A stretch of 64,000 nt of DNA from Rotaria sordida. Taxonomy: Eukaryota; Rotifera; Eurotatoria; Philodinida; Philodinidae. The position numbers and the translations under genes are program-made. The stretch lies in contig CAJNOL010000252.1 in NCBI GenBank assembly GCA_905250125.1, positions 1-64,000 of the forward strand, given 5' to 3'. This document shows, one piece after another, positions 1-23,181 of the stretch (position 1 is the first letter of the stretch; each line of letters starts with the position of its first letter). A model generated the notes under the pieces. The model was not told the origin of the DNA. It saw only the letters and a list, made by a program, of their open reading frames with translations, and made no database searches.

Positions 1-439
1 CACTCCAGCCAACAAGATGAACCTTGCTTAGACCAAGATAATCAAGTAGACTAACAACATCTGAAGTCATCAAATCGTATGTAATATTGGCAGACGATGA
101 TGAACTTCGACCTTGTGCTCGAGAGTCCATTAGAATACATTTGTAAGTACTTTGAAGTTGTTGAACTTGTAGACCCCAGTAGTCACTATTTGAAAGTCCG
201 CCATGAAGAAAAAGAACAGGCGCACCATTTTCTGGTCCATAAATAGTATACCATATGCTGATATTATTGATCTGTGCATATTGACCATGATGAGGATAAG
301 GAAGTTGAGGTGTGGGTGGAAGACGTAACCATGGATATTCTGAATTGAGTACAGTAGAATTTTCACTTTTAATCGATGTCAAAAAGTGGAAGAGTGCGAA
401 AACGAAAAGATAGATGGTATTCTTATTGTTCCGTTGCAT
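1..439 (-). CDS. Secreted alpha/beta hydrolase, copy 1 (N-terminal half, cut by window edge)
   Basis: Starting at the ATG at 439, the reverse strand stays open to the left edge (146 codons plus one base). It begins with a hydrophobic signal-peptide-like stretch, then a WLRLPPTPQLPYP segment, the oxyanion HGG loop (VLFLHGG) and the nucleophile-elbow start LVGWS, where the window ends. The sequence closely matches the first 139 residues of the protein at 5870-6793, so the missing half should carry the catalytic Asp and His. The family is alpha/beta-hydrolase fold; the substrate cannot be told. It is intronless over the visible part and transcribed away from the second copy. A paralogous pair is the simplest reading. 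Confidence 0.85.
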   Translation of the reverse strand, partial: MQRNNKNTIYLFVFALFHFLTSIKSENSTVLNSEYPWLRLPPTPQLPYPHHGQYAQINNISIWYTIYGPENGAPVLFLHGGLSNSDYWGLQVQQLQSTYKCILMDSRAQGRSSSSSANITYDLMTSDVVSLLDYLGLSKVHLVGWS

Positions 440-2212
440 TCTGTCGTGATGAAATAGTAATAGCTATTTTCCCCAATTTCTGCTTGTGGTTTATGAATAA
501 TTGTTCAATTTACAATCAAATATAGAAAAAAACTGAAATAAAAGACAAAAAATAGATATTTTAAATATGTGAACATTTTCATGTATTCAAACTTCTATTA
601 AAAACCATGTATATACCACGGACACAAAGCTATATGCAACATATTAGATGCAAGTCGATTATGTATTTTGGCCAACATCGGTGTCTACCAATTTCTCATA
701 ATGTGTCATCTGTAATGATGCGAGCACAACGAATACGAAAATTCAGTACAATTGGTATTACAACGGACTTTTTAGACTGTCCTATTCGAGAAATTGAATT
801 GACCTTGTTCATTCAGAGTTTGAAGGTGTCTGTTCAAAAAAGAAGTCAACGCTCTTCATTTATAAGTAAGTATTGATGTTCACCCGAAAATCGTACTTTT
901 AATGCATAAAAGAGAAGTCAACTTTCTTACAAAAGCCAGTTCATTACTACTTTGTTTTTATGAGATATTTTGACTGGAACCTTCTATACTTACGATAAAG
1001 AACGAAAATATGAAGAGTAACATACAGAAAAATTGTTTTCGTTCTCACTACTTGTGATCACTTTTCACTATTGATATTCTGACTGATAAAAGAAAAAACA
1101 AAACTATGCGCGCACTTTTCTATTGCTGCTCGTGGATGATGCAGAAAAGGCAAAACGAAACAGGATTGTATATTTTGAGAATTTTTTTAAATCTCAATTC
1201 CTTAGATAACAAAAGAAAAAAGATATTTTTGATATAAAAGACATCAGATCCTAATTCAACAATGTCATAGACAAGAATTTTTCTAGGCTTTCTTTAGTTT
1301 TATTAAAATCTATCCATCATCAAGATATGAAATCAAATGATATCTAAAATTATTTTGACTAAGATTTGTCATTATATAAAAAATTTTCAATTGTTATCTG
1401 AAATATTAACGGAGTTCTCAATTGCATCTAATGCAAAAAGTCATCAGCTACTGATGCAAAGCTAACAGTAAATACGAAGTACGCATAAACTCCTGCTGTA
1501 AGACGATGAGTTTCATAAAGTATCTAGTAGATATATTTAGCATCATCCGATTCAAAAAAAGAAAGATTCATTAATTTTTCATTTTCTTTTCCTTAATATG
1601 TCCATTAAATTATATACCTTACATACGCAAACGATAGTTGTTATTGTTATTATTGATGCGATAAGAAAGCCAGAAAACGACTGTTCGAGTGTAATTTCCT
1701 AATGTTGTCGTCTACAAGAAGAAAGAAAAAAAGTCCATCCTAAATACACACAGATAACTTCTTTTTTTCCTTTGATATAAGTATAACGATGATCTGAGGT
1801 AATATGTAGAAAAGAAGCGTTATCACCAAGGAGAGAATTTTTTTTCTTCTAATCTTAAGCAAACAAGTTGTTTCTGATATACGTCATCGTCGGAAATAGT
1901 AACACCAAGACGTTATCACACTCATTTTTTTTTCTCTGACGAACAATAAAAATATATCCTACTGATCTAATACAACTCTGATTTATATGGCAAGTATTTT
2001 TTACTAAATACTAAGTAAAAAATTCTTGTTCTTCTAAGTAAATTAATAAAAAAATCCTAAGTAGAAAAAAAATTTTTGCTAAGTATTTTATTTAAAGTCT
2101 AAGTGAAAAAAAATTGATTTTTTAAGCGAAATTTTACATATGTCTTGATAAACAAACAAATTTTATTAAGTAAAAAGCTATAAATATACAAGTAAAAAAT
2201 CTAATTACTCAG
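440..2212. other. Non-coding stretch, AT-rich
   Basis: Apart from the weak ORF at 607-876, I see no gene-like coding, RNA or repeat structure here. 1980-2160 is very A/T-rich, with loosely repeated 'CTAAGTA' units. Confidence 0.5.
607..876 (+). CDS. Weak hypothetical ORF or first exon (89 aa)
   Basis: This is an open frame from an ATG to a stop at 876. Its 3' end overlaps a good splice-donor string (AAGTAAGTATT near 866), so it could be a first exon rather than a whole gene. The translation is basic and serine-rich near its end (VQKRSQRSSF) and resembles no family I know. It lies upstream of the minus-strand hydrolase. No supporting start context or partner exon was found, and chance is a serious alternative. 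Confidence 0.18.
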   Translation: MYIPRTQSYMQHIRCKSIMYFGQHRCLPISHNVSSVMMRAQRIRKFSTIGITTDFLDCPIREIELTLFIQSLKVSVQKRSQRSSFISKY

Positions 2213-2570
2213 CTATTGTATTAATAAACTTTTTGTTGCTTTTTGTGGTCGTCCTCGTTTTCGTTCTTCACCTAAAGGTATATTCTTCCCTGTTGAAAGT
2301 AGTTCGCAAAATTTCAATCTAATTGCCATACTGACAATGTCTTTGCAAATACTTGGAGTTGACCAAAAGTTCTGATAAACGCTGAATAAAAATCAAAAAG
2401 ATAAAGAAACATTTTTAGTTTTATTCTATCAAACGTTCAGAATAGTTGCCATAATTACTTATACCAAGTTCGATACTATCTAATACTTTGTTAAAAATTT
2501 GTTTAAGTTCTTTTTTTTAAAATACTTTGTATTCCCTTGAAAACTGCATGAACTAATCATGTTTAATTTG
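2213..2570 (-). mobile_element. MULE-type transposase fragment, SWIM zinc-finger C-terminus
   Basis: The reverse strand has a 3' exon (2381-2213) ending at a stop. It reads SICKDIVSMAIRLKFC, then a basic tail with KRGRPQKATKSLLIQ, the usual end of SWIM-finger MULE-like transposases found in many animal genomes. A short intron (acceptor TTCAG at 2384-2382) separates it from an upstream exon piece at about 2570-2470 encoding FKGIQSILKKELKQIF. The catalytic DDE core is absent and the CxH position of the SWIM motif reads CKD, so this is a dead 3' remnant. A diverged inverted copy of the upstream exon and intron lies at 3100-3303. Confidence 0.6.
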
Positions 2571-3099
2571 CTAGGGCAGTTTTAACTACTCTTGATATAA
2601 TCATTTAGCCAAAAAATTATATAGTGCAAGGACTAGTGTTTACAGCTAATGTGACATTATACTGATACCTTCTTCTATTGAATAAGTAATAACATTTGAA
2701 TGAGTACAAGGTAGAATATTATCGTCAAGGAATTTTAAAACTTTTGTATCTAATGACTATCTATGTTTCTATTTCATTGACAGAGACGCTTGAAGCAATG
2801 TTTGATATAATACTTTTGATTTACAGTCTTGTCCTTATCTGTACTATGTATAAGAACAGGACAATTTTATTCAAAGAATATACAAAACAACTGTTTGTTC
2901 AAATGTGTCTCCATGAACAATAGTCTTTGAAGATTCATATACATTAGTCCAGCTAGGGTCACATGACTTGCGACCAGCCTATCTAAAATAAATCTATACC
3001 TCATCAATAGAAGTACCGGGACACTACAGATATGATCTTTGAAAAAATTGCCAACTTTTTAGACAAATTCTTGAAATCGAACAGAAAAATAAAACATGA

Positions 3100-3303
3100 T
3101 CAGCTCATGCGATTTTCAAGGGAATAAAAAATATTTTAGAAAAAGAGCTCAAACAAACTTTTAACAAATTACGAGAAAGTATCGAACTTGGTGTATGTAA
3201 GTAATTATGGCAACTATTCTGAACATTTGATAGAATAAAAATTAAAGATATCTCTTCATTTTTTTTATTTTTATTCAGCGTTATCAGAATTTTTGGTCAA
3301 CCT
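3100..3303 (+). mobile_element. Second, inverted copy of the SWIM transposase fragment
   Basis: The plus strand repeats, in opposite orientation, the exon-intron-exon junction seen on the minus strand at 2570-2363. It has the coding piece FKGIKNILEKELKQTFNKLR, then an intron holding the same AATTATGGCAACTATTCTGAAC string, then the start of the next exon (TATCAGAATTTTTGGTCAACC). After that the similarity ends. The two copies form an inverted repeat around a spacer of about 530 bp. The spacer holds a 75-codon ORF (2696-2923) that I do not believe is a gene. Confidence 0.55.
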
Positions 3304-5869
3304 TAAGTTACCAAAAATTAGGTTTTCGTAACAGCGTTACGATTATCTATCTCAAAATGCAATATGTTTGAGAAAAAAAGTAGTGCCTCAGAATCGACGT
3401 GAAAAGTTAATTATGATCCACTGGTTTGTTTACTGGTGTTTCGTAAGTGACTCATCAGAGTTTTAAAATATGGTCTTTCTGTAATGTTGTTACAGCGATA
3501 TTGATTAAATTTTATTTTGAAAATATCTCAACATGGAGGAAAGGACAAAAGTTTATTCTTGTGCCAGCAGAAAGATTGTACTTTCAAAGTAAGACAAAAA
3601 AAACTGCAATGGACAATATGACAATAAGTACTTAGTGTATACGTCTTTAAACACTCATAGAAATAATTTTTCGAATAACAAAATATACTTTCTTACACTT
3701 TCAAATGTGCTCGACAATGTACTATAAACGTTTATTTCGAATTTTGAGATAAATACTTAATGCCTGAGGCGACGCATTACGTGGATAAGCTGTAACATTG
3801 GACGTGGTTTTTGAGATTAAACATTCACTAGTAATAGCTGTTAATCCTTGACAAGTAAGGCTAGCAACCTGTATGAGATAGAAAAATATTATTTCAAATC
3901 TTTTTGTATTCTTGCTTACTCGATGAAGTTTTTTTACCACCAGATTGAAAGTGTGATGGATTTCTCGGATTATCATTTGTTGTATTATTTACTGTCATTC
4001 GATCAAATTTTTGTTTTAGCTGTTTAACAAGTGGACTTATTAAAGATTGTTTACATATGGTATTATCACTTTTTTTTCTGTTCAATATATCACAAACATT
4101 TCTCTTTTATGCACTCATCAAATAAATACTAGTGCTAATTTGCAGATGAAAGAAATACAGTATTAATGTACGTTTAAAACAATGTTTTCTCTACCAAAGG
4201 GAAGCTGCTAGCATTATATCCTGTGGGATCAAATTATGAAACATGATGAAATTATTTACATTGTAATTGAAAGAATTTAGTAATATATCTTCTCTTTTTT
4301 TGAATTAGCACATACTGTCAATATGTGTCCGTGATGAAAGAAGATTTTCATTGCAATATGTTAAAGAGAATGTAGAAAGACAGTGAGAAAGAAGCATCTT
4401 AGTCTTTCCATTAGCTCATAGACTGTAACAGACATTTAAAGAGTGTGAGGAGTGGGTATCTATGTTCTCTTCTCCTCACTTACAGACACACCAACATCCA
4501 CACTCTTACGAAACAAGAAAAACAATCGAATATCTTCATCATAATATGATCAAATGTGCTGGTATTTTTCCTACTTATAAATGAGTGTTCATAGATAATA
4601 TTCATAAGAGAAATGTTGTCAAAAACTGTTTTGATGAATCACAACCAGTTTCAACAAAGAACTGTAGCTTTTCATGAATTATGAGACATGTATTTATGGT
4701 ATAATTATCATTCTAAACGATACTAATGTGAAGAATTAATTGAAAAAACTTAGATGTCGCTTATTCTTATCTAAGGGGATAAATATATTGTGGTTTTTTC
4801 ATGCAACATGATTTACATAATACGCATGAGGTCTGTATATTGACAAATATATAGCTCATCTTGTAGACATCGATGAATTGTACTTACAGTAAAACAAATA
4901 GAGTCTCGGATCCTATCATTGGAGCGATATAGATCCCATAGGTTTGGGTGGATTTTGACTGTTTTCATAGAACTTTGAAAAGTGGTTAGTCTTGTAACTT
5001 ATATGTTTTCAAGACAGTAGCGACCAGAATCAATTCGAATTATATACTCTTGTTCCACAAAACACAGTGCAGCTGTACATATGTCATTTTTCATCTTTTA
5101 TTGACATGTAAGGATAGGTTTGGTGAAGGTAGAGATCCAAAACGAGGTCACAAAAAAATCTAGTCAAGATGGCTTGTATCTGGTCTTGAACTTGTTTTGA
5201 ACAAGCATTTTAAAGTACAGTAAAAATCTGCTATTCATTAGTTTGGTAGAAAAGGCTCTCTTTCGATAAGATGTAGTAGACTTCTACTCAATTGAGATAA
5301 TAACACTTCATCAATCTCTTATACTATCTGACAAGACCTTTCAGCGAAGAAGTAGCCATTTGGAATGTATTTAGCCGGTATTTATGGCATTTTTTGGCTT
5401 GGTGGATATTTCGAAGTGTTCTTGTGATTTATTGAAAACATCAAATTTTACTTTCAGCATTCCGCATTATGGTTTGGGCTTTTAACAACAATTTATTGAA
5501 GTAAGAGCAAACTTTTCACATTGTATGCAAGAAGGAGCCATTCATACAGGTAATGAGTATGCTTCCAACCTAAAAGTTAGACTTCAGTAGTTGAAGAATC
5601 CTGCTGACAATTAAAGAATGCAAACTTTGCTGTTGTTACTTGAGGCATTCTTAGTACCACGTGTCTGTTTATCTTGTTCTTATGATAGAAAGCTACGTAA
5701 ATACATCAATCTCAGCGCTTGGTCAATATACATTGCTCTTGAGTTTTTGAATACCTTGTGCGAGTACTTATCAGTGAAGCAATTGCTCGTGAAAGATATC
5801 CAACAAAGCACAAGAGAAAAATATTGTGCGCATAAAACTTTACGAAACTAACATAACGAAAAGAATACA
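3304..5869. other. Intergenic stretch before hydrolase copy 2
   Basis: No convincing gene. A candidate exon pair on the minus strand (4085-3722) fails on reading phase. A small G/T-versus-C/A hairpin lies at 4441-4505. The last 250 bases before 5870 hold short ORFs only and probably include the promoter and 5' UTR of the hydrolase; I could not pick out a TATA box. Confidence 0.45.
4441..4505. repeat. Short GTGTG/CACAC hairpin
   Basis: A G/T-rich arm (GAGTGTGAGGAGTGGG) is followed within about 20 bases by C/A-rich complements (CTCCTCACTT and CATCCACACTCTT). It resembles hairpins at 20063-20107, 29053-29108 and 51938-52027. Confidence 0.4.
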
Positions 5870-6793
5870 ATGCATCTCATCCTTCTCGTGTTCGCCTGTG
5901 TCGTTCGATTCATTACAGCTGAAGACACGACAGTATTAAATTCAATATATCCATGGCTACGACTGCCACCAACGCCTCAACTTCCTTCTCCTCGTTCCGA
6001 CCGATATGCAGAAATCAATAATATTAGCATCTGGTATACTATTTATGGACCAGAAAATGGTATTCCTGTTCTTTTTCTTCATGGTATATTCGCTAGCAGT
6101 GATTGGTGGGGATTACAAGTTCAAGAGTTGCAATACACTTACAAATGTATTCTGATGGATTCTCGAGCACACGGTCGAAGCTCATCCTCCTCAGAAAATA
6201 TTAATTATGATCTAATGACTTCTGACGTCGTCGGTCTGCTCGACTACCTTGGCATTAATCAGATTCATGTAGTTGGCTGGAGTGCTGGAGCAAATATTGC
6301 GCTCAATTTGGCGATGAATTACCCTCAGAGATTGATTTCATTGTTTGCATTCGCAGCAAACTATGTTTTTTCTGGTATAAAAGATGTGTCTAAATCGTCG
6401 GTTGCTACTGCGTATTTCACACGTGTACAGGTCGAATACGAAACACTGAGTCCAATCAAGCAATTTCAGCATTTGTACAATAATTTAACAGCAATTTCGG
6501 GTAGTCTTCCGAATTGGACGAGAGATGACTTTGCCAAGATTTCTCCAGATTTGCCTGTATGGATAGTAGTTGGCGATCATGAAGAAGCTATCAAGCGAGA
6601 TCAACCAGATACGATGACTAGTTGGATTCCACAAGCAGGTGAGCTCATCCTGCCGAGAACGAGCCATTTTGCGTTTATGCAGGATCCAGAAATGTTTACT
6701 ATGGCTCTAGTAAAGTTCTTGACTGAGGCGGATTGCCCGGCATGTGACTATGGTGACGGTTTAGCACGTCGCAGTAGCTGTTTGCGACCCTAA
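5870..6793 (+). CDS. Secreted alpha/beta hydrolase, copy 2 (complete, intronless)
   Basis: A single open frame of 307 residues. Residues 1-17 are a signal peptide (MHLILLVFACVVRFITA), so the enzyme is probably secreted or lysosomal. The fold signature is clear: oxyanion LFLHG at 68-72, nucleophile elbow GWSAG with Ser138, acid Asp236 in VVGDH and catalytic His266 in TSHF. The usual length for single-domain alpha/beta hydrolases is 270-310 residues, so it is whole. An extra C-terminal tail contains three Cys. Lack of introns, against the intron-rich genes nearby, would fit a gene gained from bacteria, as is common in bdelloids, but that is inference. Its paralogue lies at 1-439 in the opposite direction. 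The substrate (ester, epoxide or haloalkane) cannot be decided. Confidence 0.92.
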   Translation: MHLILLVFACVVRFITAEDTTVLNSIYPWLRLPPTPQLPSPRSDRYAEINNISIWYTIYGPENGIPVLFLHGIFASSDWWGLQVQELQYTYKCILMDSRAHGRSSSSSENINYDLMTSDVVGLLDYLGINQIHVVGWSAGANIALNLAMNYPQRLISLFAFAANYVFSGIKDVSKSSVATAYFTRVQVEYETLSPIKQFQHLYNNLTAISGSLPNWTRDDFAKISPDLPVWIVVGDHEEAIKRDQPDTMTSWIPQAGELILPRTSHFAFMQDPEMFTMALVKFLTEADCPACDYGDGLARRSSCLRP

Positions 6794-8599
6794 CTCGACT
6801 CATTTTCTAGTTTTATGTTGCCAATCATGTCTCTGCATGCATTTGTCTACATTGTTCAACTCTCACACTACCAACATTGATCATTTTTTACTTTTCTCGT
6901 GAAAAAAACATGACAATAAAATGAACTGCAACATATGTAACACCTCAAGATAAAAATCAATTGTTCTAGTTTTATTCGTTCAAACATTAACTCTTCAAAC
7001 AAACTTGTTAATTATTTCGTAGTCCACAAAATGTTCTATCTTTCAATTATGTTCCATCACTATTTGTACTAAAGTCCATCGTTTTGAAAAAGATGTCCTC
7101 TTTTCATAACCTGCAAAAAGCACGATTTTAAATTAACAATCTTGGAATCTTTAGAAAATTTGATAAAAGTTGACCGAAATTTAATCTTTTGAGCTCATGT
7201 TTTGTCAGTTTGAAGAGACATGAATGTTACATTACATAGTTACCTCATAATGAGAATAGAATTATGAATTCGTATGGAATGAGCAAAATAAGTCAAATTT
7301 CGCTTGCTTTCAAGCCAGTTTCAAGAAGTTGGCCTGTGCGTCATAATACCTGGGTCAAATGAGCTTCACTTTTTCACCTTGTTCAATAATAGAACGAACA
7401 CATCAATTTTTCAGAAAAAAAACATTTTGGAGGGTTTATACGTTGTAGAAGTGTAGTATTATTCCGCCATTTTTGTAATTGAAAGTTTAGAGCAAACGTT
7501 CTTATGTAACTTCGTAGAGAATCGAATGAGGAATCCTTTAAGACTCAGCATGAATTTCTATTTTTGATAACAAAAGACTATTTCGTTCATCACTCGAAAA
7601 TTTGATATATTGATCTCAGAGGCTCAGACATCAAAACCAAGACAGACTTTTACACTATTCACAAGGGCCTATCTTATAGCAATAGTTCTATACGAAAAAT
7701 GATTTGATATCTGAATAGGTTTTCTTGCAAGATGCTATTATATTCAGCTAATCGTTAGTGATCCATCATTTAAACTGATCATTTATACTCGATTATTTCA
7801 ATTAAATTCTCTTAACATGGAAAACTAAGAAGAAGTGTCTCTCTCGAACCATGATCACCAATGGGTAATGTTATCTTTATTTCTTTTGCAAAATTAAATA
7901 AATATATCGCATTGGGCTGTGGTACATCTCAGGATGTTCTTTAACCCGTTCTTCGTATATGGTTCAAAATAATTAGATTCGACTGTCAGTATAAGAGTCC
8001 CATGACATCATCCTAAAATAAACATTGAGCCTACATTGTCAGATAGGACACTCTGTATAAGATCAAGTCTTGAATGATGACAACTTCGCATAGGTACACA
8101 AACTTATGCTTCTCCGTTACCTTGAGCCGTGTAAAGCTGTATTCGATTTTTTCTTTAACAAATACAAATACTTCCTAAATTGAGATAGTCCTTAACGATT
8201 AAGCATCCTATATAACTATTCTCTTGAAACAAATCTTGCATCTTCTTTCAGTCTTAGGAATAGAAAAATCTCAGCGGTTACTTTACTGACACTTTGATGT
8301 CATCATGTCTGAAATCTGATACAAAAAGTCTCTAACCAAAAAACGTTAATGAAACTACTAGAGTAATGCAAAGTAAACATTTTCGATTCATAAATAGTTT
8401 TCAATGCATTCAATCTTTCATCGAACAGCCAGAGAAATGAATTCATCCAGTATTATCATGATTATAACATTTGTGATAATAAATAGGACAATATGCATCT
8501 AGCTCACTGTTTTATTTCCCATGGTTCGTGTCTCTTATTAAGGCAATGAACTCTTTACAGAGTTGAGCGTAGAGTTTGACAATGTGGAATTGACATTGC
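6794..8599. other. Non-coding stretch
   Basis: Apart from the poly(A) signal, no coding region, RNA gene or clear repeat was found. Confidence 0.5.
6915..6920 (+). other. Polyadenylation signal AATAAA
   Basis: AATAAA lies about 120 bases after the hydrolase stop codon and is the first canonical signal downstream of it. Confidence 0.5.
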
Positions 8600-9043
8600 A
8601 TGACTGATGAACTAGACAAACTAACACATTCATATCAGATCTATCACGTGTATTGTATAAAAGACTCTGCTTGGAAAAAATCAGTCTTCAATTCATTCAG
8701 CGATCGTCTTACATATGATAATATTGAAAAGACTATTTGTCTAGCTTTTGATCATGCCTATGGTCTTCTCTCTGAACTTGATGTTAATATTGCTTTGGAC
8801 AAAGCGAAAAAAATTATGATGAAACAAGTGAACTCGTTTATACGAGCTCAATTTAAAAATAAAAAATTTAAAACGTCTCGTATGATGACTGTCTCAGCTA
8901 CTCATTTGATGATAAGTCAAACTACAAATTCAAATTTGGTGTTATTTTTTTTAACGAAATCAGAGGAATATAGTTCGTCTAAAGACGAAACTGATAATGT
9001 GCTTTCTTTTCAGCAAGTGACAAATCTCGATTTCATGGAATGA
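8600..9043 (+). CDS. Hypothetical protein, 147 aa
   Basis: A complete open frame from ATG to TGA, hydrophilic with mixed helices. A Lys-rich stretch lies around residues 105-120 (QFKNKKFKTSR) and a Ser/Asp/Glu-rich segment around residues 128-140. It has no signal peptide, membrane segment or motif I recognise. It is much longer than chance ORFs in this AT-rich DNA and uses ordinary codons, so it may be a real lineage-specific gene or a terminal exon. It is followed by 1.5 kb of unassigned DNA and then the 3' end of the ABC transporter on the other strand. Confidence 0.4.
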   Translation: MTDELDKLTHSYQIYHVYCIKDSAWKKSVFNSFSDRLTYDNIEKTICLAFDHAYGLLSELDVNIALDKAKKIMMKQVNSFIRAQFKNKKFKTSRMMTVSATHLMISQTTNSNLVLFFLTKSEEYSSSKDETDNVLSFQQVTNLDFME

Positions 9044-10599
9044 GAGTCTTCGACGATAGCTTGTTGGCATTTAACAGATGATACGACTGTGCCATAAGCT
9101 GATCGGCTTAAATGTGCTCAAGAGTCGAGTCGCTGGATAAATAAACGATTACATGGAAGATACTATAGGTTAATTTGATATTAGATGTTCTTGTTATTTC
9201 CTGTTGCTCTTTTTTTTCAATAAAAATAAGAAACTAAACTATTTTGTTGTCCCAGTTGACTTGATGCCTATATTATTAGATGCCGTGTCTAGACTACTGA
9301 TGGCAACAAATTTTTGTGTTCTCAAAAGTTTAATCGAGTAGTTCTGACTATATAATGTGGTGAAGATCCACAGAACTAAATGAAGTTTCCAGGAGTACGA
9401 TGAAGATCTTAAGATCTAAATGAAAATTTTGAAAATACAATGGGAATTCTCGGAATCCTGAAAATACAAGATTCGCCGTTTTCTCCTTGGGTTAGTCCGA
9501 CGAATGTAACTCCGATTAAAGTAAAGTGACAATCATAGATAGTTGTCGACAATATAGTTCATGCTGCGTTGCACATTCTCTACTCACTCTTTAGAGTTAG
9601 CCACCCGATAAGTCACAAGTCCTCACATGAATCAATAGTATAGAAAAACTGACGAAAATGTCGTCTACGTTAATTTCAATTGCACTGTGATAGAAAAAAA
9701 ATTTCAGCGCAATCTCTGCGGAATTAAAATGTGAAACACAATGACGTCAATTTAACCGTAAACGAGAGCCCTCGCCACATGTATTGTCATCCATGGCGAG
9801 GTTAAAAGACGAGCATACGGAAATGTCTGTCACGATCTGTGCGAAATGGGATGTTCACTTTCCTCGTCATATACTTCAATACTCATTTCATTTTATGTGT
9901 CGCAATAGTCTATGCAAGAAGACATCGGTGTCGTTGCCATTTGAAAATGACTTCTGATTGAGATTATAAGTGATTTCTTTGTGCTTTGAGAGCAAGCCCA
10001 ATGGTTCTGCCGTTGTGAGTCACGCAAGCCGAAAAGAACACTCTGATAGGATTCTCGGTCTGCAAGGGAAAAAATTCTCACGGAAAACCGCTTATTCACC
10101 TTGTCCATGACAACAATCAGTCAATCAAGGTAAGTAGTCCTAAGAAATCTGTCTTTAATAATGGTTAATGATCAACAATCTATATCAGAGTAGAAACAGG
10201 AATAACAGCAACAGTTGGTAGCTACATTAACTTGGGGAATGAGAGAAAATAGTCCATGGAAATAGGGTAATGGTTTACAGTCAGAGAGGGCGAAAGACAT
10301 TAAGTCGAGTTTTCAATCATATGCGCTGTAGATGACGCTCATTTGGCAAATGTTTTGTGATCAATGCTTGGATTTCTGATAGAAACCTATCCAATGAAAA
10401 AGAGACATTGAAAACTTGATTTTGTACTCGTCGTTCTCGCTGATCATATACCATAAAGGGAGAAATGGGAAACCATAGATATAGGAAAGCTACAACGTGT
10501 CTCTAGTGAGACAAAGATGATTAATATATGAAAAGAAAGAGAAAGAAAAAGAATAGAAACAGGTGTTTGTCAATAGAAAGTTACGCAGTATCTCTACTG
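9044..10599. other. Intergenic stretch, 3' side of ABC transporter
   Basis: No gene found. 9390-9460 has short purine-rich near-repeats (ATGAAG units). The 3' UTR of the ABCC gene should lie just below 10600, but I see no clear AATAAA there. Confidence 0.45.
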
Positions 10600-22046
<11,447 letters not shown>

Positions 22047-23019
22047 CTGAAAGTAATGGTTTTCAATGAATTATCCTTTAGACTGAATGAATAGGAATTT
22101 TTCTGTGTGTGTCTGAAACAGATTTTAAAAATCACTGATTGGGTGATATAGAATGTTTAGGTTAAATGTTCACAACTAGTCAATAATAAACAACTGTTTA
22201 TGTGTCACTGATCATCTTCGTATCTTCATATGATGCTTCTGAAAGATATTTTAACTTCTCATTCAGATGATCATTGGTCTAACTAAAAGGTATTGATTGG
22301 GATTTCATTTGGTCACAAATTTGAGTTAAACATCTATGATCGTGCCAGAAACGACCCTTCTAAAGATTATTTTTATAAAAGTCTTGTAAGATTGGGTATG
22401 GGCTTTTAGTGTAAGTGACCATAATAGTGCCTATGTTTTGAACGAATTGACCATAGAATGACCTTGATCATATATTAATTCATCGAAATGTATGAAAGGG
22501 AATATAATTGTGGGGTAAGATACGAACAGATCACGTCGAGGTTAAACATTATTACCTTCTAGAAACGAGAATACGTCTCTATATGTATGTCGACCTCAAG
22601 CACAATTTAAAAAACAGCTGATGTAGTGTTTCAGATTTTATGGGCTTAACACGTCTTTAGCAAAACTATTTTGATCCCTATGGCCATTTCTGAGACCATC
22701 TGCCTGTTTTACAATATTTTTCCTGACGTTTAACAAACAGCTGATCAATATTTTGTCTCAAGTAACTCAATTATATCAGTAATTGATCACTCTTTTGTCT
22801 AACAATAACTAAAGTACGCGCTTTGTAAATCAAGAAATTCACGCGTCAAGAAAGTTAAATAATATTTGTTCAATCAATTTGTTCTTAATATAAATTTTAA
22901 TGCTATTTTGAAATCCTTCAGTCTATCGTTAGGTGAATCAGTGTTCGATGAACACAACTTGTTTACTCAACTTCAATATGTTTTGTGAAAGTGCCTATCT
23001 TAAAAGACAAATAGAGAGT
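22047..23019. other. Upstream region of the ABCC gene
   Basis: Non-coding, and presumably includes the ABCC promoter. The ABCC ATG is preceded by a CTTTCAG acceptor-like string, so a 5' UTR intron is possible. No other feature seen. Confidence 0.45.
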
Positions 23020-23181
23020 TTACTTTAAAACGATAATTTTGACACGTCCCTCTTCGCGTCCAACAATATGCATTTCTCGCTTGGCAGACGAACGTACAGT
23101 TTTCATACTTGAAAACGAACTCCTTTTACTGATAATTGATTGCTTATAACTCAGAAGACTATCGTGAAGAGAATGAAGCAT
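23020..23181 (-). CDS. Small hypothetical ORF, 53 aa
   Basis: ATG at 23181 to TAA at 23020. The translation is Ser-, Arg- and Lys-rich with an orderly composition (KRSSFSSMKTVRSSAKRE and EEGRVKIIVLK), more protein-like than most short frames here. It has no motif I recognise. It may be a small gene or a terminal exon whose upstream part I cannot find. It lies 1 kb upstream of the ABCC start on the same strand. Confidence 0.25.
   Translation of the reverse strand: MLHSLHDSLLSYKQSIISKRSSFSSMKTVRSSAKREMHIVGREEGRVKIIVLK

Noticed and set aside
2696-2923. 75-codon plus-strand ORF between the transposase fragments
   Set aside because: No motif, AT-driven composition, and surrounded by mobile-element debris.
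3722-4085. Minus-strand exon pair with a consensus donor and acceptor
   Set aside because: The donor phase and the open frame after the acceptor do not match, and the first piece has no ATG.
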